Assembly: GCF_000369525.1 (NCBI RefSeq)
Contig: NZ_KB850070.1
Span: 338,808 to 402,807, forward strand
DNA length: 64,000 bases
Reading direction: 5' to 3'
From: Acinetobacter higginsii
Lineage (GTDB): Bacteria; Pseudomonadota; Gammaproteobacteria; Pseudomonadales; Moraxellaceae
Positions 30,155 through 40,854 of the stretch are shown here, piece by piece. The notes under the pieces are model-generated. The model saw only the letters and a list, made by a program, of their open reading frames with translations, did not search any database and was not told where the DNA came from. Every line of letters begins with the position of its first letter. Within the stretch, counting starts at the first letter, position 1. The position numbers and the translations under genes were made by a program.

Positions 30155-30691
30155 TTACGCAAGAAGACGAGTCCGCATTTTTTCAAGCTTGTTAAGCGCA
30201 GAGTCATCTATCACTTGGTCGCCTGCACGAATCACAACACCTGCGATCAACGCTGGATTAACGTTAACAGTGACATGAACTGTTCTGTTAAAACGTTTTT
30301 CAAGCGCATGAGCTAAAATATGCTCTTGTGTCGCATCCATTGGAAAAGCAGATTCAATTTCTACTTCCAATGTGTTGTTGTTCTGCGATTTAAGTAGTTC
30401 ATATTCTGTTGCGATTTCAGGCAGTAAAACTAAACGATCATTATCTGCAAGCAATGTCAAAAAGTTAGACACTGATTGAGTTTGATCTTCACCTAAAACC
30501 TTGGCAAAAAGACCTACTTGTTCCGCAGGAGTCAGCTCAGGGCGATTTAAATAAGCGGAAAATGCTTCATCTTGCACCGCAGCACTGAGCAGTTGTAACG
30601 CATTTGACCAAGCGTCAGTTGCATTCTGCTCAGATGCATAAGCAAATGCTGCTTTGGCGTACGGGCGTGCTAACGTCAAGAGTTCAGCCAT
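30155..30691 (-). CDS. atpH: ATP synthase delta subunit
   Basis: A 178-residue peripheral-stalk subunit linking F1 to the b subunits. N-terminal [12 protein letters not shown] and C-terminal [13 protein letters not shown] region ([20 protein letters not shown]) are typical. It is separated from atpF by 11 bp. Confidence 0.96.
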   Translation of the reverse strand: MAELLTLARPYAKAAFAYASEQNATDAWSNALQLLSAAVQDEAFSAYLNRPELTPAEQVGLFAKVLGEDQTQSVSNFLTLLADNDRLVLLPEIATEYELLKSQNNNTLEVEIESAFPMDATQEHILAHALEKRFNRTVHVTVNVNPALIAGVVIRAGDQVIDDSALNKLEKMRTRLLA

Positions 30692-30702
30692 ATTCGCCTC
30701 GC

Positions 30703-31173
30703 TTAAAGTTTAGCAGCCAGCTGATTCAGCATGGCATTATGAGCTTCTGCGTCAACTTGTTGGTTCAGAATTTTTTCTGCACCAGCAACTGCCAAAGCAG
30801 CAACTTGTTGACGTAATTCTTCGCGAGCAGAATTGATGTCTTGATCAACAGTTTCTTTCGCCTGTTGACGAATACGCTCACCTTCAGCAGATGCTTGGGT
30901 ACGCGCTTCTTCGATCAATTGTGCTGAACGACGGTTCGCTTGTTCGATCAATTGAGCCGCTTGTGCTTTTGCTGCGTCTAATTCTGCCTTTACTTGTGCT
31001 TGCGCATCAGCAAGGTCAGCTTTTGCTTTTTCAGCAGCGTTTAAGCCATCAGCGATTTTACGCTGACGCTCACTAATCGCATTGATTAGTGGAGGCCAAA
31101 CAAACTTCATGCAGAATGCGACAAAGATCGCAAATGCAATTGCTTGGCCAATCAATGTGAGGTTGATATTCAT
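30703..31173 (-). CDS. atpF: ATP synthase b subunit
   Basis: A 156-residue stator subunit: one N-terminal membrane helix (about 4-26), then a long charged, Ala-rich coiled coil that dimerises. The ATG at 31173 has GAGGA upstream with good spacing; the TTG five codons earlier was rejected. Confidence 0.96.
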   Translation of the reverse strand: MNINLTLIGQAIAFAIFVAFCMKFVWPPLINAISERQRKIADGLNAAEKAKADLADAQAQVKAELDAAKAQAAQLIEQANRRSAQLIEEARTQASAEGERIRQQAKETVDQDINSAREELRQQVAALAVAGAEKILNQQVDAEAHNAMLNQLAAKL

Positions 31174-31212
31174 TTCGCTATTCCTCAATATGTGGATTTA
31201 GGAATTAAGCTA

Positions 31213-31491
<279 letters not shown>

Positions 31492-31540
31492 TTAAACTAA
31501 AATTTAAGCCCAACGATCAGGTGATAGTTAGGCAATACCA

Positions 31541-32419
<879 letters not shown>

Positions 32420-32515
32420 TCACACCTGGTCAATGTCAATCATTAAAAAGAAGTAGAAACGAATCAAGCGGATGGCAAAGATCCCGCCTCTACTTCCAAA
32501 AATCTCAAAATGTGT

Positions 32516-32914
32516 TTACTCTCGTTTTTGTAGACGTGCCACCCAAAATGGCGCGACCCACGACATCGCTTGTACGAGAATAAATCCACAAAACAATGCA
32601 ACCGGTGACAGCGGTTTAACATTGCTCAAAATTAATATAAAACCCACGATCACAATCGCAAACTTACCGAGCATTCCTCGGTACATATTCAGCATGACTT
32701 GTTTTGATGCTCTTGCGCCTGCCGTTCTAAACGACTGCCAAGCAAAATAACAATGTGCCAACCAACATACCAAAGCCCCAAGCGCAGCACTCAAAGCAGC
32801 AGTTGTATCTTTCATTGCCCATGCCAGTAAAGCTGCAATAGGAATCATACATGCTTGTAAGAAGACCAAAGCTTTTGCTAATCGTCGGTCAATCATGCGA
32901 CTAGTTTGGCTCAT
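32516..32914 (-). CDS. atpI: ATP synthase I subunit (AtpI)
   Basis: A 132-residue protein with four hydrophobic segments at the head of the atp operon, matching AtpI, an accessory factor for c-ring assembly or Mg2+ handling. It is weakly conserved; the identification leans on position. The operon promoter should lie in 32915-33084. Confidence 0.85.
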   Translation of the reverse strand: MSQTSRMIDRRLAKALVFLQACMIPIAALLAWAMKDTTAALSAALGALVCWLAHCYFAWQSFRTAGARASKQVMLNMYRGMLGKFAIVIVGFILILSNVKPLSPVALFCGFILVQAMSWVAPFWVARLQKRE

Positions 32915-33084
32915 TTTTTACCCACTTACAGCAGAACTGCTTGACAAGTTTTAATCATGATCGTTTCGAATCGCAGGCATTATAGAGTTACACCCCTGAA
33001 CATGCAATCTTTTCTCGACTTAAGTCTGCTTTTTTCGTTACCATATTTTTTGACGTTAGAGTCAATTGATTTTTATTTTTTTGA

Positions 33085-33924
33085 TCAATTTTGTGCACTT
33101 ATTACGCATTTATCGGTTTTTAAAGCCAATTTTTGCCATGCTGTTACAAAATTGTCTTCACCGCGCATGCTTTCATCGACCGATTGGAAAACTACTGGGT
33201 TCATTTTTTGGTACTGACTGGCACTTGCTGTCGTTTCGGCCAATAAACACATTTTATTTTGCGGACGATTGTCTCTTAAGTACTTAATCTGAGCTGCCGT
33301 CGGTGCAATATGTGGATCATCTGTTAGTGCACCCGCAAATTTTAAGTTCAAGGCACGTTCTAGATACTGATAGGCATCATGATAAGACCAATAGTTTTTG
33401 GCTTTATTAGAGCTTTCATATTGCTGTGAGGCTTGCAGCATCTGCTGAGAGAACTCTTTGGCATTGGCCATATATTTGGCTTTGTTTTCTGGATATTGCT
33501 GAGAACGTAAAGTTGCAATAAAGAAAGCGATACGCACTGCATTATTCGGATCTAACCACACATGACTATCTACCGTGTTCGCCATAGATGCACCACGCAA
33601 ATTACGCAGCGGTAAAGTCGTTAAAATGCCTGAATCCAATAGCGCAATCGCTTTACGGTTCTGATTTAGCATCTTTTCAAGCGGCGCCTCATGCGCTTTC
33701 CCAAGCCAAATCACCAAAGAGGCATCTTGAATCGCTTTACGGTGTGCTGGTGTGAGTTGTACGTCATGGCCACTTTGATCTTTTAATAACAGAATCGGTT
33801 CTTCTACTCCGTCTGTTACTTCTTTGGCAATCAGATAAATTGGGTGTGTTGAAACCACCAAGCTTTGTGTCCAGCCCCATGTGCTTAACATCGAAAACAA
33901 GACCAAGACAAATAGGCGAGACAT
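33085..33924 (-). CDS. znuA: Zinc ABC transporter substrate-binding protein
   Basis: A 279-residue periplasmic zinc-binding protein with a signal peptide (about 1-20). Candidate zinc ligands are the His residues in VSTHPIYLI, DSHVWLDP and WSYHDAYQYLE plus a C-terminal acidic residue. The usual long His/Asp-rich loop is short or absent. The ATG at 33924 replaces a TTG 15 nt upstream. It is divergent from zur-znuCB across a Zur-box-like palindrome, giving a complete Znu system split over two transcripts. Confidence 0.87.
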   Translation of the reverse strand: MSRLFVLVLFSMLSTWGWTQSLVVSTHPIYLIAKEVTDGVEEPILLLKDQSGHDVQLTPAHRKAIQDASLVIWLGKAHEAPLEKMLNQNRKAIALLDSGILTTLPLRNLRGASMANTVDSHVWLDPNNAVRIAFFIATLRSQQYPENKAKYMANAKEFSQQMLQASQQYESSNKAKNYWSYHDAYQYLERALNLKFAGALTDDPHIAPTAAQIKYLRDNRPQNKMCLLAETTASASQYQKMNPVVFQSVDESMRGEDNFVTAWQKLALKTDKCVISAQN

Positions 33925-33951
33925 CACAACATTACTCAATTTAGCGAAGCA

Positions 33952-33966
33952 TGTTATAATATAACA
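33952..33966. promoter_or_regulatory. Zur box upstream of znuA
   Basis: Palindrome TGTTATAATATAACA matches the gammaproteobacterial Zur consensus core. It lies 28 bp upstream of the znuA start codon, suited to repression when zinc is plentiful. Confidence 0.72.
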
Positions 33967-34037
33967 AAAGTTAAAAAATGCCTATGTCTATTTTTAGATT
34001 CGCTGCACTATCCGTCGTGCATTTAACTTATATAGAT

Positions 34038-34064
34038 AGTTATCATAAATTGCATGTTATGATA
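34038..34064. promoter_or_regulatory. Possible second Zur site before zur-znuCB
   Basis: AGTTATCATAA and TGTTATGATA lie 4-5 bases apart in inverted orientation and resemble Zur half-sites, though neither is a perfect palindrome. Their position fits control of the rightward zur-znuCB transcript. Confidence 0.4.
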
Positions 34065-34144
34065 GCGGGGCTATTGCGACACTATTCAGACACTTCATGT
34101 CAGTGAAAATTCAATAGGCTCTACAAAAACAATGAGGTCAATCT

Positions 34145-34642
34145 ATGAGTTCTTGTTCACATGAACATGACAATGCTTTACATGGTGTTCATGGTCATCA
34201 CGATATTAAAGCACGCCTTGCCGAAGCAGAAATTTTATGTACTGCGACTGGCGCTCGTCTGACACCTTTACGTAAAGAAGTACTTGAACTCATTTTAAAT
34301 GCATCTGCACCGATGGGTGCTTATGACTTATTGGCTAAGATTAAAGGCCAAGCAGACCGCCCTGCTGCGCCTCCTACGGTTTACCGTACTTTAGACTTTC
34401 TATTAGAAAAAGGCTTAATTCATAGACTTACATCTATTAATGCCTATATTCCTTGTTGTCATCCACGTGAAGGCCATCAAGCGGCTTTTCTGATCTGTAC
34501 GGAATGTCATTCTGTGAAAGAAGCATCAGCACAAGGTTTGATCCAGCAACTCGATCAACTTGCGTCATCAGACCAGTTTTTAGCGCAACATAGCATTATT
34601 GAAATCTCTGGAAAATGTCATCAGTGCAGCACACGCCAGTAA
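34145..34642 (+). CDS. zur: Zinc uptake regulator Zur (Fur family)
   Basis: A 165-residue Fur-family repressor: winged helix (about 35-95, PTVYRTLDFLLEKGLIHRL) and a C-terminal metal and dimer domain with two CxxC pairs (CTECH and CHQC) for structural zinc. The N-terminus is His-rich (HEHDNALHGVHGHHD). GAGG precedes the ATG. It overlaps znuC by 28 bp, so zur-znuC-znuB is one operon, and autoregulation is likely. Confidence 0.93.
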   Translation: MSSCSHEHDNALHGVHGHHDIKARLAEAEILCTATGARLTPLRKEVLELILNASAPMGAYDLLAKIKGQADRPAAPPTVYRTLDFLLEKGLIHRLTSINAYIPCCHPREGHQAAFLICTECHSVKEASAQGLIQQLDQLASSDQFLAQHSIIEISGKCHQCSTRQ

Positions 34643-35403
34643 GCACTCCACTTATTCAGCTGGAGAAAATCTCAGTTCGTCGTGATGAGCTAGATATTTT
34701 AAGAAATGTAGATTTTGCCTTGCAAGCAAAAGAAATAGTGACGTTGATTGGTCCCAATGGCGCAGGCAAATCTACATTGATCAAAGTGCTATTGGGTATC
34801 ATGCCGCCGAATAAAGGCAAAATTCACTTTTCTAAAAAATTAAAAATGGCCTATGTCCCGCAGAAGTTTAACCCTTCTGCGAGCCTCCCTTTACGCGTAC
34901 AAGATTTGCTTGATCTAGAAGTCTGCGAACAAGCGTTACGCGAAGAGATTATTCGCGACACAGGCATTCAAAAATTACAGTCATCCAAAGTACAGCAACT
35001 GTCAGGTGGTGAACGGCAACGGGTGTTACTGGCTCGTGCTTTATTGCGTCAACCCGATATTTTAGTACTAGATGAACCAATGCAAGGCTTGGATATTCAG
35101 TCCGAAGCTGAGCTTTATGAATATGTCCGCAGTTTACCTGAACGCTATGGCTGTGCTGTGTTAATGGTGTCACATGACCTACAATGGGTGATGCAAGGTA
35201 CCCATCGCGTGGTCTGCCTTAACAAACATATTTGCTGTAGTGGTTTACCTGAAAGTATTCAACAGCATCCAGAATACCAAGCGATTTTTGGCACCCAACG
35301 TATGTTCTATCAGCATCATCACAATCACTGTGGGCATAGTGATCATGCCGAACCGTGTTCGCACGATCCACGCCCACATATTCACCCTGAGCCAAAGGTC
35401 TAA
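34615..35403 (+). CDS. znuC: Zinc ABC transporter ATP-binding protein
   Basis: A 262-residue ABC ATPase: Walker A GPNGAGKST (about 43-51), signature LSGGERQRV, Walker B ILVLDEP and switch His in VSHDL. The C-terminal tail is strikingly His-rich (HHHNHCGHSDHAEPCSHD), consistent with zinc handling. The start overlaps the end of zur in another frame, which suggests translational coupling. Confidence 0.94.
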   Translation: MSSVQHTPVSTPLIQLEKISVRRDELDILRNVDFALQAKEIVTLIGPNGAGKSTLIKVLLGIMPPNKGKIHFSKKLKMAYVPQKFNPSASLPLRVQDLLDLEVCEQALREEIIRDTGIQKLQSSKVQQLSGGERQRVLLARALLRQPDILVLDEPMQGLDIQSEAELYEYVRSLPERYGCAVLMVSHDLQWVMQGTHRVVCLNKHICCSGLPESIQQHPEYQAIFGTQRMFYQHHHNHCGHSDHAEPCSHDPRPHIHPEPKV

Positions 35404-35406
35404 GCC

Positions 35407-36216
35407 ATGATGGAATGGTTACAACTCCTCCTCCCTGCTTGGATCATGGGGTCACTGTTGGTTTTTCTAACGGCGCCTCTCGGCTGCTTGATGCTTTGGC
35501 GCAGAATGTCGTTTTTTGCCGACACCATGGCGCATGGCACCTTACTTGGGGTCGCAGTTGCAGGGATTCTGAATTTACCTTTTTGGCTGGGTGTCGCTTG
35601 CCTTGCGCTGTTGCTGGTTGCTCTTCTTTGGGTTTTGCACGATTCACGCCTACCCAATGATGCATTACTCGCTTTAAGCTCAGCTACCCTCCTCTGCTCT
35701 GGTCTACTACTGATTCAGCAAGTACCAAGTTTGCGTCCTGAATTGCTTAGCTATTTATTCGGCGATTTACTCAGTATCGAGTGGGCTGATTTACCCATGT
35801 TTGCCGTGGTGATTGCAGGTGCATTAATCGTACTTTATCGTTCGTGGTCCGCACAGATTCAAATTGCGATTGATCCAGATATCGCCATGAGTGAAGGCGT
35901 GAGTGCGAACTGGCAACGTTTGATCTTCATGTTGTTATTGGCACTGTTTACCGTATTGGCATTACGTGCGGTCGGTTCATTATTGATGGGTGCTTTACTG
36001 GTGATTCCAGCCCTGAGTGCACGCTTATTGGCGCACTCACCAAAACAAATGGTGGTTTGGGCATTTGTGTTAGCACAGCTCGGTGTTACGGTTGGTCTAT
36101 GGTCGAGTGCTGCACTGAATATTTCTACAGGCTTAAGTATTGTTCTGTGTATGGCACTTTGCTTTGCTGCTATTTTCATCACGCAAAAACTCAAAAGCCA
36201 AGCTCAATCTGCCTAA
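35407..36216 (+). CDS. znuB: Zinc ABC transporter permease
   Basis: A 269-residue inner-membrane permease of the ABC-3 family with about eight hydrophobic helices. It has a typical early motif (MLWRRMSFFADTMAHGTLLG) and a late Gly/Ala-rich region (VGSLLMGALLVIPALSARL). It begins three bases after znuC stops. It completes the ZnuABC zinc importer with the divergent znuA. Confidence 0.94.
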   Translation: MMEWLQLLLPAWIMGSLLVFLTAPLGCLMLWRRMSFFADTMAHGTLLGVAVAGILNLPFWLGVACLALLLVALLWVLHDSRLPNDALLALSSATLLCSGLLLIQQVPSLRPELLSYLFGDLLSIEWADLPMFAVVIAGALIVLYRSWSAQIQIAIDPDIAMSEGVSANWQRLIFMLLLALFTVLALRAVGSLLMGALLVIPALSARLLAHSPKQMVVWAFVLAQLGVTVGLWSSAALNISTGLSIVLCMALCFAAIFITQKLKSQAQSA

Positions 36217-36225
36217 ATCAGGCAG

Positions 36226-36849
36226 TCAGCTTGACTGTTGAATTGCACTTAATAAAAGTGCTGCACCACTAAACATCACCGCAAAACCACGATTTAAATA
36301 TTTTTGCTGTGTTGGTGAGCGAAGCAGTCTCAATACTTTCGAAGCCAGTCCGGTATAGCCCGCCATGACAATCAGATCGATCGTCACCATCGTGACCGCC
36401 ATAATTAAGTATTGCAGCCATTGCGGTCGACTCAAATCTAGAAATTGCGGTAAAACAGCCAGCAAGAATACAATGGCTTTAGGATTACTCATATTCACCA
36501 CAAAGCCTTTCAATATTAAGGCTAAAGCGGATTGAGGTTGCTCCTGTCGAATCTCAATCGCCTGAATCGGTGCAGTCCACTGCTTATACGCCAAATAAAC
36601 CAAATAAGTGACGCCAAACCATTTCACCACCTGAAAAGCCAAAGGTGTTGTCGCAAACAGCACACCAACACCTGCTGCCACAATCAGAATTTGTATGAGT
36701 AACGCCACTTGCAGGCCAATGACATTCCAATAGCCATGTCGAAAGCCGTAGTTGAGGCCACTCGACATTGACGCAATTGCGCCTGCGCCTGGTGAGATAC
36801 TAATCACCCAGCACGCCAACATAAAAGCAAACCAAATCTGCAAAGACAT
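36226..36849 (-). CDS. LysE/RhtB-family exporter
   Basis: A 207-residue inner-membrane protein with about six hydrophobic segments. The LysE/RhtB N-terminal signature is visible (ISPGAGAIASMSSGLNYG), followed by NPKAIVFLLAVLPQFLD in the middle. Relatives export homoserine, threonine or related amino acids; the substrate is not deducible. It is convergent with znuB with only nine bases between the stops. Confidence 0.85.
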   Translation of the reverse strand: MSLQIWFAFMLACWVISISPGAGAIASMSSGLNYGFRHGYWNVIGLQVALLIQILIVAAGVGVLFATTPLAFQVVKWFGVTYLVYLAYKQWTAPIQAIEIRQEQPQSALALILKGFVVNMSNPKAIVFLLAVLPQFLDLSRPQWLQYLIMAVTMVTIDLIVMAGYTGLASKVLRLLRSPTQQKYLNRGFAVMFSGAALLLSAIQQSS

Positions 36850-37006
36850 AACGACTACAGTCGAACAATAAAAGGTGAATTATACCGTTTTATCAGCGCA
36901 TCGCGTTGATATTTTAGGCAAGAAAATTTAGCAAATAAGCTACTCTACCCTGATAACATCAGGCACAATTATCGTTTTCCCCTTAAAAATAACTAAGGAG
37001 TTTTTA

Positions 37007-37927
37007 ATGACTGCGCAATCTGTCATTCTTCCATTACCTTCTGACCACGCCCGCTTTATTGTTTTACGTTTAAAAGATCTAAGCATTGCCGAATTAAAAC
37101 AACAGATTGAAGCTCTCCTTTCGACCCGTGACCGTTTAATCACACAACACCCCAATGACCAGATTAAAACAGCCATCGCTTTTGGTCCCGAACTTTGGGC
37201 GCGACTCAACTCGCAAACACCTGAAGGATTTAAACAGCTCGACCCGCAACAAGGTGCCTTTAATATGCCAGTGGTGCCTGCTGATGTATTTATTCATCTC
37301 GCCAGTGCCCGTGCAGATATTTGTTTTGCCATGAGCCAAACTTTTTTTAACGGCATTCAAGATAAAGTCGAAGTCCTAGATGAGCGTGCTTGTTTCCGTT
37401 TCTTTGATGGCCGTGATATGACAGGCTTTATTGATGGAACAGAGAATCCGCAATTTCCAGATGACCGTGCAGAAGCAGCATTACTACCAGAAACAGCAGG
37501 TGCCTTTGCCAATGGCAGCTTTATTTTTGCGCAGCGTTATATTCATGATCTTGCAAAATGGCAAATGCTGAAAGTCGATGCACAAGAACATGTGTTTGGC
37601 CGTACCAAACTTGAGTCAATTGAGTTGGATGATGATGTAAAACCAGAAAACTCACATGTGGCACGTACAGTCGTTGAAGACGATGAAGGTGAGGAAATGG
37701 AAATCTTGCGTCACAGCTTGCCTTATGGTGATGGAAAAGGCGAGCAAGGCTTATTCTTTGTTGCCTACACCAACAATTTAAGCATTATCGATAAAATGCT
37801 GAAACGTATGTTTGGGACTACAGGGGATGGTATTCATGACCGCTTATTGCACTTTACCACTGCAATTGATGGTGCTTATTATTTTGCGCCAAGCGATGAA
37901 TTATTAGAACAGATTTTAGAAGACTAG
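37007..37927 (+). CDS. DyP-type haem peroxidase (YfeX-like)
   Basis: A 306-residue dye-decolourising-type peroxidase, cytoplasmic class. The distal GxxDG motif is intact (GFIDGTENP, Asp near 143), with a proximal haem His near 217 (SHVAR) and the distal Arg near 235 (ILRHSLPYG). No Tat signal or encapsulin-targeting tail is obvious at the C-terminus (ELLEQILED). AAGGAG precedes the ATG. It is an isolated gene upstream of argS. Confidence 0.9.
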   Translation: MTAQSVILPLPSDHARFIVLRLKDLSIAELKQQIEALLSTRDRLITQHPNDQIKTAIAFGPELWARLNSQTPEGFKQLDPQQGAFNMPVVPADVFIHLASARADICFAMSQTFFNGIQDKVEVLDERACFRFFDGRDMTGFIDGTENPQFPDDRAEAALLPETAGAFANGSFIFAQRYIHDLAKWQMLKVDAQEHVFGRTKLESIELDDDVKPENSHVARTVVEDDEGEEMEILRHSLPYGDGKGEQGLFFVAYTNNLSIIDKMLKRMFGTTGDGIHDRLLHFTTAIDGAYYFAPSDELLEQILED

Positions 37928-38099
37928 AACCATCAGATGCTATGTTTTTCAATAACATAGCATCTGCATTACCCCCAAGTTTCTACTCACTTCAAAAAGA
38001 TTTATGTGAATATGTTAATTCCGCACAAATCCCACTCCCCTTAAGCCGATAAAATTTGCTATATTGGTCGTTTTTCCGCGACATTTATTTTCGGTAACT

Positions 38100-39890
38100 A
38101 TGAATACGGCAATACAAGCAGCTCTCGATCATGCGGTACAAACCCTGCAACAACAAGGCGTACTTCCTTCAGATTGGACCAACACGAGCCATTTAACCCG
38201 TACCAAAGACCGAAGTCACGGAGACTTTGCTTCAAATATCGCCATGATCGGCTCAAAAGTTGCAGGTATGAAACCTCGTGATCTCGCTGAAAAAATCTTG
38301 GCGGCTCTTCCTGAAGTGGCTGACATTACCAAAGCTGAAATTGCAGGTCCGGGTTTTATCAACTTCTTTTTAAATGCAGACCAACGCTATGCAGTGCTTG
38401 ATCAAATCCAAGCACAAAAAAATAACTATGGTCGTAGCCAAGCCAATGCAGCAAAAAAAATCCAAGTCGAATTTGTCTCTGCAAACCCAACCTCTAGCCT
38501 GCATGTCGGTCATGGTCGTGGTGCAGCGTATGGCATGACGGTTGCGAATCTATTAGAAGCAACAGGTGCAACAGTTGATCGTGAATACTATGTCAACGAT
38601 GCTGGTCGTCAAATGGACATTTTGGCGACTTCAACCTACTTACGTTATTTAGAATTGACCGGGCAAACACTGGTTTTCCCGAAGAATGCCTACCAAGGCG
38701 ACTACGTCAAAGAAATCGCACAAGAAATTATTGATAAAGATGGCAATGCACATGTTCGTGCCGTTGCTGACATCTATAAAGATGTACCAGAAGATGTTCA
38801 ATACGCTGAAGAACTCGATGCAGAAGGCAACAAAGTCGTGCTTTCTGGCGATAAAGAAAAACACATTGATGGTTTGATCGCAAACTCACAACAACACTTG
38901 GGTGCGGACTACCGTGTTTTCCATCAAGCAGCGTTACATGCCATCTTAGATGACATCAAAGATGACTTAGCTGACTTTGGCGTGACCTTTGACAAATGGT
39001 TCAGTGAAGATTCTTTAACTGACAAAATTGATGAAGCGCTTGAGACTTTAGACCAGCGTGGTTACCTCTATGAAAAAGAGGGTAACATTTGGTTTAAATC
39101 AACTGCGTTTGGTGATGAAAAAGACCGTGTTGTAAAACGTCGTAATGGTCAAACCACTTACTTCGCCTCTGACATTGCTTATCACTTGAATAAACTACAA
39201 CGCGGCTATACTGACCTGATTGATATTTGGGGTTCCGACCACCACGGTTATATTTCACGTGTCAAAGCTGCCATTGATGCAATGGGCTATGACTCGAAGA
39301 AATTGACTGTGCTTTTGGTTCAATTCGTAAGCTTGTGGCGTGGTGGTGAGATGGTACAAATGTCATCTCGTTCGGGTCAGTTCGTGACTTTACGTGATCT
39401 ACGTAAAGAAGTGGGTAATGATGCCGCACGTTTCTATTATGTGATGCGTAAGTCTGAACAACACATCGACTTTGACCTTGATCTTGCGGTTTCACAAAGC
39501 AAGGACAATGCGGTGTATTACATTCAATATGCTCATGCACGTATTTGTCGTATGTTAGAAAAAGCAGCCACTACAGGGATCAGTTTTGATGCTGTTTCAG
39601 CGCGCGAGCAAGCCAATCGTTTAGAACTTGATGCTGAAACAGAAATTCTGTCTAAGCTTGCTGCTTATCCTGATATTTTAGTCCGTGCGGCAAATGTCTA
39701 TGAACCACACCAAATTGGTAACTATCTTAAAGAGTTAGCTGCCCTATTCCATGCTTGGTATAATGAGCATAAAGTATTGGGTGATGATGTGGCACTGACA
39801 CAAGCACGTTTATTGCTTTCAATCAATGTACAGCAAGTTTTACACAATGGCTTAGAATTACTCGGTGTCTCCGCTCCTGAGACCATGTAA
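38100..39890 (+). CDS. argS: Arginyl-tRNA synthetase
   Basis: A 596-residue class I synthetase charging tRNA-Arg. N-terminal Add-1 domain (about 1-85), HIGH-type motif (SSLHVGHGRG, about 130-139), a catalytic insert, the KMSKS-equivalent MSSRSGQFVTL and a C-terminal anticodon-binding domain (DALR) ending ELLGVSAPETM. The ATG at 38100 gives normal length; the longer frame adds twelve residues that do not fit. The stop codon lies inside the first unit of a tandem repeat that continues downstream. Confidence 0.96.
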   Translation: MNTAIQAALDHAVQTLQQQGVLPSDWTNTSHLTRTKDRSHGDFASNIAMIGSKVAGMKPRDLAEKILAALPEVADITKAEIAGPGFINFFLNADQRYAVLDQIQAQKNNYGRSQANAAKKIQVEFVSANPTSSLHVGHGRGAAYGMTVANLLEATGATVDREYYVNDAGRQMDILATSTYLRYLELTGQTLVFPKNAYQGDYVKEIAQEIIDKDGNAHVRAVADIYKDVPEDVQYAEELDAEGNKVVLSGDKEKHIDGLIANSQQHLGADYRVFHQAALHAILDDIKDDLADFGVTFDKWFSEDSLTDKIDEALETLDQRGYLYEKEGNIWFKSTAFGDEKDRVVKRRNGQTTYFASDIAYHLNKLQRGYTDLIDIWGSDHHGYISRVKAAIDAMGYDSKKLTVLLVQFVSLWRGGEMVQMSSRSGQFVTLRDLRKEVGNDAARFYYVMRKSEQHIDFDLDLAVSQSKDNAVYYIQYAHARICRMLEKAATTGISFDAVSAREQANRLELDAETEILSKLAAYPDILVRAANVYEPHQIGNYLKELAALFHAWYNEHKVLGDDVALTQARLLLSINVQQVLHNGLELLGVSAPETM

Positions 39891-40074
39891 AAAGTGAAGC
39901 GAAAGCTTCACACATGGTCGCAAGACGGAGGGCTGTGCCCGAAGTAACCATGTAAACAGCAAAGCAACGCTTTGCACATGGCTGCAAGACCGAAAGCTAT
40001 GCTTGAGGTGGGCTGTAAAACAGCAAAGCAACGCTTTGCACATCGTCGCAAGACCGAAGGCTATGCCTGAGGTA
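39882..40074 (+). repeat. Three tandem ~65-bp structured repeats after argS
   Basis: Units begin at about 39882, 39947 and 40010. Each can form hairpin 1, a conserved GCAAGAC link and hairpin 2. Hairpin 1 is GTGAAGC/GCTTCAC with a GAAA loop in copy 1, but GCAAAGC/GCTTTGC with an AAC loop in copies 2 and 3. Hairpin 2 is GGGC-TGT-GCCC, AAGC-TAT-GCTT and AGGC-TAT-GCCT in copies 1 to 3. In each copy the GA bases on either side of hairpin 2 face each other (GA...GA), like a tandem G-A pair. Pairing is preserved although sequence changes. The first unit overlaps the argS stop codon. Confidence 0.85.
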
Positions 40075-40229
40075 GAACGGCAACCAGTAAATCAAAGCTT
40101 AAACACATGTAAACTTAAACCATGATTGTTAAACAATATGGTAAACAAAGCATTATTTTTAAACATAATGCTTTGTTTTTAAGCAGATTCAAGTTACAAA
40201 TAACCTAATAGGATCAAGAGGAATTTCTG
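40075..40229. other. Spacer with probable promoter of the SPOR gene
   Basis: AT-rich stretch with repeated AAACAT/TTTAAAC words and a small inverted repeat (AAAGCATTATTTTTAAACATAATGCTTT). No reading frame. It may hold a terminator-like hairpin for argS and the promoter for the next gene. Confidence 0.4.
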
Positions 40230-40841
40230 GTGTTTGGAAAAACGCAACGTGGTGTATCTGAACGACCAAACAAGCCCAAAAAACCACTCATTCCAAAGTG
40301 GTTAGGAATGCTTGTCGCAGTTCTCGCGATCCTGTGCGCTGCCGTGATGCTCATGCTTTGGCAACCATGGCAGCCTGTTCCTGCAAAAAATCAGGTAACG
40401 TCTGAACACTATGAAGAAGAAAATACCAATAAAGACTACCGTTTTTATGACTTACTTCCGCAACAGCAAGTAACCCCAATTCCTGAACAAGCCGTACCAG
40501 AGTCTAAACCTCAGGGCAATGTTGTGATTATCGAGTCACCAAAACCTGAAACTACAACGACAGAAGATCCAAGTGGCATCACCCCAAGTGAACAAGCTGC
40601 AGCACCTGCACATGCGACTTATATTTTACAAGTACGTAGCTACCCTGACCCAGACAGTGCCGACGCACGTCGTGCTGAAATCATCCTGAATGGCCTATCT
40701 GCAGATGTGGTGAAAAGTGTTGAAAATGGTCAAACTTGGTATCGCGTATTCTCTGGTCCTTATGACAGTCAAGAGTCCGCTTTGGCAGCACAACAAACCC
40801 TGCAACACAGCGGTATTGATTCAATTGTGATTAAGCGCTAA
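40230..40841 (+). CDS. SPOR-domain cell-division protein (FtsN-like)
   Basis: A 203-residue bitopic inner-membrane protein: basic cytoplasmic tail, one membrane helix (about 25-45), a Pro/Glu-rich periplasmic linker and a C-terminal SPOR domain (about 128-202, YILQVRSYPDPDSADARRAE ... YRVFSGPYDS) that binds denuded septal glycan. The start is GTG with GAGG eight bases upstream. Location directly after argS matches FtsN-like genes of pseudomonads and Acinetobacter. Whether it is the essential FtsN cannot be told from sequence alone. Confidence 0.83.
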   Translation: MFGKTQRGVSERPNKPKKPLIPKWLGMLVAVLAILCAAVMLMLWQPWQPVPAKNQVTSEHYEEENTNKDYRFYDLLPQQQVTPIPEQAVPESKPQGNVVIIESPKPETTTTEDPSGITPSEQAAAPAHATYILQVRSYPDPDSADARRAEIILNGLSADVVKSVENGQTWYRVFSGPYDSQESALAAQQTLQHSGIDSIVIKR

Positions 40842-40854
40842 ACCAATTCATAAT

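Noticed and set aside
39882..40074. The repeats after argS as a CRISPR array
   Set aside because: The units are directly contiguous without variable spacers of constant length, there are only three of them, and no cas genes occur in the window.
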